Source of the DNA: CAZGWE01 sp964529405
GTDB taxonomy: Bacteria > Patescibacteriota > UBA1384 > XYA2-FULL-43-10 > 1-14-0-10-43-13
Assembly: GCA_964529405.1 (NCBI GenBank)
Contig: CAZGWE010000013.1
Span: forward strand, 1 to 25,972
DNA length: 25,972 nt
Direction: 5' to 3'
Shown here: positions 14,981-21,961 of the stretch, piece after piece
Layout: each line of letters begins with the position of its first letter
Position numbering within the stretch: the stretch's first letter is position 1
The notes under the pieces: model-generated
Told to the model about the DNA's origin: nothing
Seen by the model: only the letters and a program-made list of their open reading frames with translations
Database searches by the model: none
Translations under genes and position numbers: made by a program

Positions 14981-16105
14981 TTGGATAAAATAACCAACAT
15001 TTCAGAAACGCTAAATAAGCAACGATTCCGACGCAAGATCTGGCGGGGTGCTGCTGGCGTTGCTATTATTATAGTGATAGCCATAGTTGTAGTGGCGACA
15101 CATAATAATAGGGATGGTGACGAGGATAATACAGTTAAAGACAAAAAAGAAACCAGCAATATTCCGTCCGAGAGCGCTAAGCTAAAATGTCCCGAAAAGT
15201 TAACCCATGAATCAAACGGTAAAGAAGTGACAGCCGAAATTAGTGGATCTAAGAAAAAACTTAGTTTAGACGAAGCTGGAGAATTTATGAAATACTGTCT
15301 TTCAATGGAGGTGATCGGTGAGAGTGCGGAGAGACAGGAAGTTAAAAAATCGAGTAAAGAGACGGCAATAACGGACGAACAAGAACAGGCGGAGCAAAAT
15401 CACGGTAGCCAGGACCAACAAAATAGCCAAAAAAATGAGGGTCGAAATAGTACCCAAAACCAGGGACAGTCAACCAATGAAAGCCGATCAGGCCGGAGCG
15501 AGCAAGCGATCGCTGATACGTCAAATCAACAATCAAGCGATACGGGAAACCAGCAAACGCAGAGCCAAACAACTTTGTCTAAGCTTGCTTATGGTTCGAT
15601 TATTACGCCGTATGTTAATGAGGGCGATATTATTTCGGTTAATGAGGCTTTCAGTATGGATGCCAATAATCCGTATTGGGGTTTCTATCATCCGGGCATA
15701 GACTTTATGGTCGAGAGGGATATCAGTGTCCAGGCTTCCGCCGCCGGCACGATTGAGAATTTAGCAGTTGAGAAATCGTCTGGAATTATGGGTTGGCATG
15801 CCGGTTTTTGTGTTAATACCGGGACGGAAAATAGTATTTGCTACAATTTGGAGACCTTTTCCAGCGATCAATCAATCGGGGATCGCCTAACTGCCGGGCT
15901 GCAAGTTAAAAACGGCGACTATGTCAGCCAAGGCGATATCATCGGCCAATTAATTTATGGCGGCAACGGCGCTCATATTGACTTTGGTGTAACTGCGCCT
16001 GGGACTCGGGTTTGTCCGGAGCCGTATTTTACCGAGGAGGCCAAAGCTTCTGTTCTTCGCTTAATCCATATCCTTCAGCCGACCTGGCCAATGTGCTACC
16101 CGTAA
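14981..16105 (+). CDS. Membrane-anchored M23/LytM-like protein with Gln/Ser-rich linker
   Basis: TTG 14981 follows AGGA (14973-14976). 374 residues. A basic N terminus precedes one membrane helix (about 24-40, GAAGVAIIIVIAIVVVA). A charged stretch follows, then a long Gln/Asn/Ser-rich linker (about 125-200). The C-terminal domain resembles peptidase M23: HPGID (His237, Asp241) corresponds to the H-x3-D zinc motif, and NGAHIDFGV (His332) to the H-x-H motif. The second histidine of H-x-H is Asp334 here, so zinc binding may be altered. Between them VKNGDYVSQGDIIGQL is the typical M23 turn. M23 enzymes cut peptidoglycan cross-bridges; this one may be active or a degenerate wall-binding or activator protein, as in the EnvC/NlpD type. 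Confidence 0.82.
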   Translation: MDKITNISETLNKQRFRRKIWRGAAGVAIIIVIAIVVVATHNNRDGDEDNTVKDKKETSNIPSESAKLKCPEKLTHESNGKEVTAEISGSKKKLSLDEAGEFMKYCLSMEVIGESAERQEVKKSSKETAITDEQEQAEQNHGSQDQQNSQKNEGRNSTQNQGQSTNESRSGRSEQAIADTSNQQSSDTGNQQTQSQTTLSKLAYGSIITPYVNEGDIISVNEAFSMDANNPYWGFYHPGIDFMVERDISVQASAAGTIENLAVEKSSGIMGWHAGFCVNTGTENSICYNLETFSSDQSIGDRLTAGLQVKNGDYVSQGDIIGQLIYGGNGAHIDFGVTAPGTRVCPEPYFTEEAKASVLRLIHILQPTWPMCYP

Positions 16106-16336
16106 CCCGGTAAAAGATATCTGGTCATTTCTTCGAAATGCGACATTTTGCTAAAGTCCTATTACTAATAAGGTAACTGTGCAGTGATGGTTCCGGCGGG
16201 CGTTGTCTAAGATACTTTCAAAAAAGCAATTAACCTAAACTTGATGCTGCTATTGGTTTCGGTAGCAGTATTGCGGCCGGTTATATTGGATGCGATGATA
16301 GAAGCAAATCGGGAAACCGATCGTTGTTTCTTTAAA
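16106..16336. other. Intergenic region, no supportable gene
   Basis: A short glycine-rich reading (DAAIGFGSSIAAGYIGCDD, about 16240-16300) looks faintly coding but has a stop just upstream and no start. It may be a remnant. Nothing else is seen. Confidence 0.35.
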
Positions 16337-16373
16337 ATTTGAAAAGACCGCTCAATCAAATATGAGCGGTCTT
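16337..16373 (-). terminator. Terminator of the Lys/Asp-rich gene
   Basis: AAGACCGCTC (16344-16353) and GAGCGGTCTT (16364-16373) form a perfect 10-bp stem. On the minus strand it is followed by TTC and then AAATTTT. It lies 91 bases downstream of the stop codon of the 16464-16799 gene. Confidence 0.7.
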
Positions 16374-16463
16374 AACTTAATCATCGACAGGCACGGGCCC
16401 TATCTGATCGATACCCCGATACTACGGCTACCCTCGATCGGATATAGAAACCTCTTTTATTTC

Positions 16464-16799
16464 TTAGTCGTTCCACCAATACTTATAATCGCCATGCTTG
16501 TCTTTAGGTTTGCAGATGATAATACAGATGCACTTCTTGCCATCCTTTTTATCCTTGTCATAGTCTTTTTTATCATCCTTCTTCTTATTGCCGTCTTTTT
16601 TGTCATAATCTTTCTTGTCATCCTTCTTCTTGTCGTCTTTTTTATCTTTACCATGATCGTCTTTGTTGCCGGCGGCCTCAACTCTTGATGCTGCCAACGA
16701 GCCATTTTGCATCGATACTGCTCCAAAAACCGGAAACATCATAGCTGCCGCAATAACCAAAACCGACATTTTTCTTACGAGTGAATTCGTTCTTATCAA
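16464..16799 (-). CDS. Small secreted Lys/Asp-repeat protein with C-terminal cysteine cluster
   Basis: 111 residues. A TTG start (16799-16797) follows GGAGGT (16807-16802) at very short spacing. A signal peptide is clear (RKMSVLVIAAAMMFPVFGAVS), with likely cleavage at AVS or at VEAAG near residue 43. The mature part is a run of Lys and Asp (about 45-88) built on two copies of KKKDDKKDYDK. It then ends KKCICIIICKPKDKHGDYKYWWND. The DNA of the repeat (about 16530-16650) is a low-complexity tract with duplicated units. The terminator at 16337-16373 supports a real gene. I know no family. The alternating charges suggest a highly soluble, disordered chain, perhaps metal- or wall-binding; the CxCxxxC cluster could bind metal or form disulphides. 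Confidence 0.7.
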   Translation of the reverse strand: MIRTNSLVRKMSVLVIAAAMMFPVFGAVSMQNGSLAASRVEAAGNKDDHGKDKKDDKKKDDKKDYDKKDGNKKKDDKKDYDKDKKDGKKCICIIICKPKDKHGDYKYWWND

Positions 16800-16809
16800 C
16801 TACCTCCAT

Positions 16810-17076
16810 TTATTAAGCCAAATCCTGGACAGATGTCCAAGAATAGCTGTACAGCTTGGCTACAATATTGGCACCTTGTAGAGAAGAAGGCACTGGAAAA
16901 TATGACAATACATCTGAAATAGCTGTCCATGATAACAAAAACACCAAAACTCGAGGCAAGCCATAGTCCTTACTTCGCCCAGTACCCTGTCAACTTTTCT
17001 TTGATGGTGGACGATGGAAAGTAGAGGCTGGATTGTCCGTCTATCGTCTATCCGGAAGGAAACCGCTCGAAAGTTG
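16810..17076. other. Intergenic region between divergent genes
   Basis: This separates the Lys/Asp-rich gene from the second M23-like gene. I see no coding frame. On the minus strand TTGGAC and CTTAAT 17 bases apart (about 16831-16807) could be a promoter, but the -10 would touch the ribosome site, so it is doubtful. Confidence 0.35.
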
Positions 17077-17106
17077 TTGGTCTTTTTTTATCCGTGAGAG
17101 TATAAT
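17077..17106 (+). promoter_or_regulatory. Promoter of the second M23-like gene
   Basis: TTGGTC (17077-17082), 18 bases, then a perfect TATAAT (17101-17106). A 40-base leader contains AAGGAG (17136-17141) ahead of ATG 17147. Confidence 0.65.
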
Positions 17107-17146
17107 TGGAAAAAGCTAAGCAGACCTAAATACTTAAGGAGACGGG

Positions 17147-18184
17147 ATGGAGGCGGAAAAAGAAGGATTGGAAGATCGGAGAGATGGCGTTGTTCCGGTT
17201 GGAAAAAAATCAATGTTTATAAAGATTGCAGTTGGAGCGATAGTTGTTTTGGTTTTAGGCGCGATTGGTGTTAGATTTGTTGGCAGTAAAAATGGTTCAA
17301 TCGAGAAAGGTGCCGGTACGGCTGCTGATGACAGTAACCCGCCTCAATTTATCCAGGCGGATTTTATTGATTTGTCTAAGATATTTGCTGTCTCCAAATA
17401 TCGTTCAGGCTCCGGCCACGATTTTTCTAAGGGTTCAGGCGAGAGCTGTCGAAGCATGAAGCACTATTTCAATCCACAAGAATCAGCAGAAAAAGAAGTG
17501 GCTTGGAATGCCAATAATGGCATACCGCCGATGCCTGACGGCAAAAATGATATTGCTATTTATAGTCCGGTTGACGGCAAGATCACTAAAGTTGCCGAGG
17601 AGCAAACGCCGATTGGCGTCCAAGTTTACATTCGGCCCGACAGTTATCCTGATGCGACCGTGCGCCTCTTCCATATCTATCTGGATGACGGTGTTGGCAA
17701 GAACAGCATCGTCAAAGCTGGCCAAAAGATCGGCAATATCAGCCGCTATGCCAGCACCGATATTGCTATTAACACTGGCAGTTTTATGAAACCATCATTC
17801 TTTTCTTATTTTGCCCTTATGCCGGATGGCGTTTTTGCCAACTATCAAGCACGCGGAGTTAAAAGCCGTGACGATCTAATTTTGACCAAGGAGTATCGCG
17901 ATGCCCATCCACTGGAGTGCAAAGGCGAACAGTTTGCTCAAAATTACGATAGTGGTGCTAGCTTTGGCAACCATGTTTATTTGAGTGGCTACAGTGGAAC
18001 CGAATCTTACAATTCAAGTACGGCTGCTCAAACCAACCAGAGTTCGACAACTAATGCATCAACAACAAGCACGTCTAGTTCGAATGGTGATCAGAGTAGT
18101 AACGAAGGGGCAGGCGGAGGCGCCGGCCAAGGCAGCGGTAATGGCGGAGGTAATGGATCTGGTGATGGTAATAAGGGGCAGTAA
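17147..18184 (+). CDS. Membrane-anchored M23/lipoyl-like domain protein with Ser/Gly-rich tail
   Basis: 345 residues. ATG 17147 has a good AAGGAG site. One membrane helix (about 24-45, FIKIAVGAIVVLVLGAIGVRF) is followed by an outer domain (about 80-285) with M23-like order: GSGHDFSKGSGESCRSMKHY at the position of the first zinc motif, AIYSPVDGKITKVAEE, then VKAGQKIGNIS and DIAINTG where H-x-H would be. The histidines of the second motif are absent, so peptidase activity is doubtful; a fold of M23 descent used for binding is more likely. The last 60 residues are Ser/Thr/Asn, then Gly/Asn-rich. A reading frame shifted by one continues past the stop to 18290 with protein-like sequence. Confidence 0.75.
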   Translation: MEAEKEGLEDRRDGVVPVGKKSMFIKIAVGAIVVLVLGAIGVRFVGSKNGSIEKGAGTAADDSNPPQFIQADFIDLSKIFAVSKYRSGSGHDFSKGSGESCRSMKHYFNPQESAEKEVAWNANNGIPPMPDGKNDIAIYSPVDGKITKVAEEQTPIGVQVYIRPDSYPDATVRLFHIYLDDGVGKNSIVKAGQKIGNISRYASTDIAINTGSFMKPSFFSYFALMPDGVFANYQARGVKSRDDLILTKEYRDAHPLECKGEQFAQNYDSGASFGNHVYLSGYSGTESYNSSTAAQTNQSSTTNASTTSTSSSNGDQSSNEGAGGGAGQGSGNGGGNGSGDGNKGQ

Positions 18185-18485
18185 TCAAGCCGATCCTACT
18201 AGGTATTTGAACGGTATTTATGTCGAGTTTGACAATATTGTTAACGTACGTTATGGAAGCAGGACAGTTTTAGCCAAAGATTTGCGGTGAATCAAAGAGG
18301 CTGGATAAAACGACGCAAATTGACGTTAGTAAAATAAGGAAGGAAAGGATCGGGATGGACGGGGGTGAATTATCTCGACGTTGCTCTGGCGGGCGACCTC
18401 TGTACCGGGCCGGTTTAATCTTCTGGAATTCATACGGGAGCGAATTCTTGTGCCGTCGCGGAGATATTAATATTTGCTAACTACC
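18185..18485. other. Gap with a possible C-terminal remnant
   Basis: Immediately after the M23-like stop, the frame shifted by one reads NQADPTRYLNGIYVEFDNIV and on to a TGA at 18288-18290. It looks like real protein but has no start or ribosome site of its own. From 18291 to 18485 I see nothing but weak promoter-like matches. Confidence 0.35.
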
Positions 18486-19046
18486 ATGCCAAAAACAAGC
18501 GTAATTGTTATTTCCGGTCCTTCGGCTAGCGGTAAGACAACAGTCGGCAAGAAACTGGGCGAAGAGTTTTGCTGGCCGTTCTTTTACAAAGATGCCGTCA
18601 AAGAAAGACTCTTTGATTGTCTGGGCTGGGAAGATAGGGCGCGATCGTTAGAGCTGGGGGCGGCAAGCTACTCAATTTTGTACTATTTTCTTGAGTGCCA
18701 ACTACGGGCCGGGCAGCCCTGCATTGTTGAAAGCAATTTTGAACCGGATAAGGATGCGGCCAAATTCAGACGGCTACAACAAAAATATGGTTGCAACTAT
18801 ATTGCGGTCTTTTGCACCGCAAGCCAGGAAATTCTTTTGGAAAGATTTAATAACCGAATTAAGACCGGCGAACGTCATCCCGGCCATGTTGATGACAAAA
18901 ATCTGGAGATGATTAAGAAGGAGAACGGCGACGAAAACCGACATTTTATTAACCTAGGCGACAAGGTGATCAAAATTGATACAACTGATTTTGACAAGTT
19001 AGATTATCAAAACATAATCAACCGGGTGAAAAGTAAAATTAGATAA
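18486..19046 (+). CDS. P-loop nucleotide kinase-like protein
   Basis: ATG 18486 is preferred over an in-frame TTG four codons earlier because a P-loop kinase normally begins a few residues before its first strand. 186 residues. Walker A is GPSASGKTT (residues 11-19). YKDAVKERLFD follows, then a lid-like helical region, VESNF as the second strand end, and IAVFCTASQEILLERFNNR with an arginine-rich segment (RIKTGERHPGH) that would close over phosphate. This order matches the AAA_33/zeta-toxin/chloramphenicol-phosphotransferase-like small-molecule kinases. The substrate is unknown. It is soluble, unlike its neighbours. A small hairpin follows the stop. Confidence 0.85.
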   Translation: MPKTSVIVISGPSASGKTTVGKKLGEEFCWPFFYKDAVKERLFDCLGWEDRARSLELGAASYSILYYFLECQLRAGQPCIVESNFEPDKDAAKFRRLQQKYGCNYIAVFCTASQEILLERFNNRIKTGERHPGHVDDKNLEMIKKENGDENRHFINLGDKVIKIDTTDFDKLDYQNIINRVKSKIR

Positions 19047-19053
19047 TTAAAAC

Positions 19054-19077
19054 AAAGGGGAGATAGTCGTCCCCTTT
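19054..19077. terminator. Terminator-like hairpin after the kinase gene
   Basis: AAAGGGG (19054-19060) and CCCCTTT (19071-19077) form a 7-bp stem with a 10-nt loop, 7 bases after the kinase stop. The T run is only three bases, so it may be weak. Confidence 0.6.
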
Positions 19078-19149
19078 CTAGCCAAATGTTGAGATTGTCG
19101 GAAAAACACAAACTTAATTTCCCCAATTCATTAACATAGGGAGGCGGAG

Positions 19150-19794
19150 ATGAAACCGTGGCGGATTATCCTAATCAGTACTCTTGTAGCAGGAGGGTTA
19201 GCCGGAGGCGGAACATATTATTTTATGAATAAAAGAATGGCTCGGGATAAAAACGCTCTGCAATTACAAATTGATGATTTAAACAAAAAATATAACGACA
19301 CAAAAGCCGCATCGGCTATATCGCTGATAAATGACATATCTTCCGACTGGGAGACATGTTTTGACAATAACATTGGCTACTCGATAAAATATCCGGCTGG
19401 CTGGAAATGCGTCCCGGCTGATCCGGGGGTTAAATTTCAAAATAATGACGGCGACCAGTACGGCTGGGTAGTGGCAATTGATGAATATAGTTATTTCCGC
19501 CGTTCTGTAGAAATAAACGGTCAAAGCAAGGAAGCAGACAGCTTAACCTTCGAGCAATTTGCCTCAAATTACCTTCCGGGAGAATCGACCGAAAAAGTTT
19601 CAAGTGTCAGGAAAGTTCAGACAGAGTCGGGAATAATATACGAAGTTACATATTTGGGCAGGACAGGGTTACCGGTTTATTCTTATTATGCATATTATGA
19701 TTTAGGGGACAAAAAATATTTAATGTTCATACTGGGCAACCAAGAAGATGTCGCTGTTTTCGATACGATGCTTGCCTCATTTAAGAAACTCTAA
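19150..19794 (+). CDS. Membrane-anchored PsbP-like protein
   Basis: 214 residues. ATG 19150 follows GGAGGCGGAG. One membrane segment (about 5-24, RIILISTLVAGGLAGGGTYYF) is followed by a short coiled-coil-like stretch (about 30-50) and then a domain starting CFDNNIGYSIKYPAGWKCVPAD. This W/Y-SI-x-YP-x-GW opening with the ending LMFILGNQEDVAVFDTMLASFKKL is characteristic of the PsbP/DUF1795-like group, common in anchored proteins of many bacteria. Two cysteines (in ETCFDN and WKCV) could form a disulphide. Function in bacteria is mostly unknown. Confidence 0.8.
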   Translation: MKPWRIILISTLVAGGLAGGGTYYFMNKRMARDKNALQLQIDDLNKKYNDTKAASAISLINDISSDWETCFDNNIGYSIKYPAGWKCVPADPGVKFQNNDGDQYGWVVAIDEYSYFRRSVEINGQSKEADSLTFEQFASNYLPGESTEKVSSVRKVQTESGIIYEVTYLGRTGLPVYSYYAYYDLGDKKYLMFILGNQEDVAVFDTMLASFKKL

Positions 19795-19807
19795 AAAATT
19801 TAATCTC

Positions 19808-19816
19808 TGATATAAT
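19808..19816 (+). promoter_or_regulatory. Extended -10 promoter of the glycosidase-like gene
   Basis: TGATATAAT at 19808-19816 is a perfect extended -10. No -35 is recognisable. The leader is about 45 bases, with AGGATAGGG just before ATG 19870. Confidence 0.6.
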
Positions 19817-19869
19817 AGAAAAGGCCGGACAGTCATGGGTAGGTCTGCCTTAACAAAAAAGGATAGGGT

Positions 19870-21066
19870 ATGGATATTGAACAGCAAGAAATGCCGGAAC
19901 GGCCCAAGAAAACTTGGTCTTGGGTCTTGATCGCTCTGGCTATAATAATCGCAAGCGGGCTGGCTCTTTATTATTTTGTCTTAAATAAACCCGCCGAAAA
20001 GAAAAAAACGATTCAAAGTGCCGGAACCGGCGAAACGGTTTTCATCAGCCAAAAAGTTTTGGATAATAAATTCGGTTTTTTGGGTGGTGGATCGGAGGAT
20101 GATGGTTCGCTTATCGCAGAAAACGGGGCGGCTTGGGTCAGGCCGCATCCCGGCTACTTTGTCTGGGATATGATGCAAAAAGACGCTGGCGCGGCTATTG
20201 ATTTTGAGGATACCGACGACCTGGTTGAGAATATGCAAGGCACGGAGTTGGGTATGCTGGCAACTATTTGGCCATTTGCCGATTGGGACCAGCAAAAATC
20301 AATCAATGCGGCAAACTGTAAGGTTTCGAGCAACGATGAGTTTTTGCACAAGAATGATAAAAAGGGCCGGGGTGCATATTTGCCGGAGTACCGTTGCAAG
20401 CCGGTTGATTGGACAGCCTATCAAAATTGGGTCATGCAAATTATTGAACGCTATGATGGCGATGGAGTGGACGATATGCCGGGATTAAAAATTCCCGTTA
20501 AATATTGGGAGGTAATGAACGAGCCTGACCTGACTTCGCCGCCGCAAGATAGCGGCCGGTTGGACTTTTGGAAAGGCAATGCCGCTGATTACGCCGAATT
20601 ATTAGTCAAAACATCGGCGAATATCCGGATTGCCGATTCGAGTGCTAAAGTTCTGATCGCCGGAGCAGCCGGCGGTGATGAGCAATTTTTAAATTTCTAT
20701 CGGGAGGTATTAAAAAATAAAGAGACCTTAACCGCTTTTGATATCGGTAATGTCCATTGCATCTCGAATGATCGAGAGAAAAACGATTTCAATGTTGGCG
20801 CTTATAAATATATGCTGGCCGAATTTAATATTAGCAAACCGGTCTGGGTGACTGAAGCAGAGGCAATGTACGGTTCAAGCGGCGAAGAAAATTATCAAAG
20901 CACTAAAACCAGCACAGCCGGCGCTATTGCTGCCGGCGCCGAACGTATTTTTTTCACCCGTTACGGATTCGACGATACGCGTACCGATATGTCGCAGAAA
21001 AATGCGTCGGGCACATATCCGAGCAGCCAAAAATATCTGGAATTAATTGAAAGCTTTTCAAAATGA
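19870..21066 (+). CDS. Membrane-anchored clan GH-A glycosidase-like protein
   Basis: 398 residues. A membrane segment at about 17-38 (WVLIALAIIIASGLALYYFV) places the domain outside. The domain has the marks of a (beta/alpha)8 clan GH-A glycosidase: the acid/base Glu218 in EVMNEPD and a second Glu329 in VWVTEAEAMYG at the end of a later strand, the usual place of the nucleophile. WVRPHPGYFVWD and ATIWPFADWD fit early strands. The overall look is nearest GH39- or GH5-like proteins, but the family and substrate cannot be fixed by eye. Possible roles are trimming surface polysaccharide or host glycans. It has its own promoter. Confidence 0.8.
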   Translation: MDIEQQEMPERPKKTWSWVLIALAIIIASGLALYYFVLNKPAEKKKTIQSAGTGETVFISQKVLDNKFGFLGGGSEDDGSLIAENGAAWVRPHPGYFVWDMMQKDAGAAIDFEDTDDLVENMQGTELGMLATIWPFADWDQQKSINAANCKVSSNDEFLHKNDKKGRGAYLPEYRCKPVDWTAYQNWVMQIIERYDGDGVDDMPGLKIPVKYWEVMNEPDLTSPPQDSGRLDFWKGNAADYAELLVKTSANIRIADSSAKVLIAGAAGGDEQFLNFYREVLKNKETLTAFDIGNVHCISNDREKNDFNVGAYKYMLAEFNISKPVWVTEAEAMYGSSGEENYQSTKTSTAGAIAAGAERIFFTRYGFDDTRTDMSQKNASGTYPSSQKYLELIESFSK

Positions 21067-21156
21067 CAGGCCGTTAGGCAAACCATCGCTTTTTTCTTGA
21101 CCTTTTCTTAATTTTTCTTTCTCTACAATGAGGGCACAAAGATGTAGCTCTAATGA

Positions 21157-21190
21157 AAGCGGTCCGTTCTGATAAATCAGGCGGACCGCT
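21157..21190 (-). terminator. Terminator overlapping the PlsC stop codon
   Basis: AGCGGTCCG (21158-21166) pairs with CGGACCGCT (21182-21190), with an inner CTGAT/ATCAG stem. On the minus strand it runs into TTTCATT. The stem includes the last codons of the PlsC gene. The plus-strand gene ending at 21066 may use it too. Confidence 0.75.
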
Positions 21191-21902
21191 GCGGTGTCGG
21201 CAGTTTCAGCTCGCGCACCCTGCACTCCAGCTTGGCAGTGAGCTGGTGACGATCCATGCCCTTGAAGTACTCGGGCATGAGTGGCGCATCAAAAACAACG
21301 ATGATCGGCCCCCGTCGTCTTGGGAATTTGGCGTTCAAGGGGAGAACCCTGTATGCCCCGAAAATCCTTGTCGGAATTAAGGGGCAACCTATCTCAAGAG
21401 CGAGGGCGGCTGCACCAGGCTTGAATTCTCGAACATCGCTGCCGTTGCTGCCTTGGCGCGTGCCTTCGGCCAGTATCACCAAGCCCTTTCCCGTTTTCAG
21501 TATCTCCCGCGATCGGACCAAACTGCTTCGGGAGAATCCTTGCCGTTCAACCGGAATGGTGCTGATAATATGCTCCGAAAAATAGGCGCGCCCGGGCGAG
21601 CAATAGAAACGGTCCTTGGCTACGCCGAAGGCGAGATCGAGAAGTTGCCGTCCGGTAGCGACTGCCGCTACCGGCCCATCCAGGTCGCTGCTGTGAGGGG
21701 CCACGCCAAAGATACAAGCGCCGGTTTTTGGCACATTCTCTCGGCCGTAAACCCGGAGTCGAAGTACGTTACAGATATCAGTAGTCATCTTCTCGATATA
21801 GCGCGAGGCATACACATCGAGCCAAAGCGAATTAATCGCCTTGAGTATAAGGCCGATCGCTCCAGCCGCGTTCATAGCCGGATCGAACCTATACTTATTC
21901 AT
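21177..21902 (-). CDS. 1-acyl-sn-glycerol-3-phosphate acyltransferase (PlsC family)
   Basis: Start ATG 21902 was chosen because a GGGGGAT run precedes it; an ATG 17 codons upstream has no such site. 241 residues. The catalytic motif H-x4-D is seen as HSSDLD (His70, Asp75), the glycerol-phosphate-binding motif as EGTR (146-149), and PLIPTRIFG fits the later conserved block. A hydrophobic N-terminal helix (about 12-30) suggests membrane association. PlsC-type enzymes transfer an acyl chain to lysophosphatidic acid to make phosphatidic acid. The gene lies 59 bases downstream of the ligase gene on the same strand, so both may share a transcript. Confidence 0.9.
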   Translation of the reverse strand: MNKYRFDPAMNAAGAIGLILKAINSLWLDVYASRYIEKMTTDICNVLRLRVYGRENVPKTGACIFGVAPHSSDLDGPVAAVATGRQLLDLAFGVAKDRFYCSPGRAYFSEHIISTIPVERQGFSRSSLVRSREILKTGKGLVILAEGTRQGSNGSDVREFKPGAAALALEIGCPLIPTRIFGAYRVLPLNAKFPRRRGPIIVVFDAPLMPEYFKGMDRHQLTAKLECRVRELKLPTPQRSA

Positions 21903-21961
21903 CGTTATCCCCCTGGTTTCGGACGACCTTATTGTAATTGTAATCTGGTGCAAGTGTCAAA

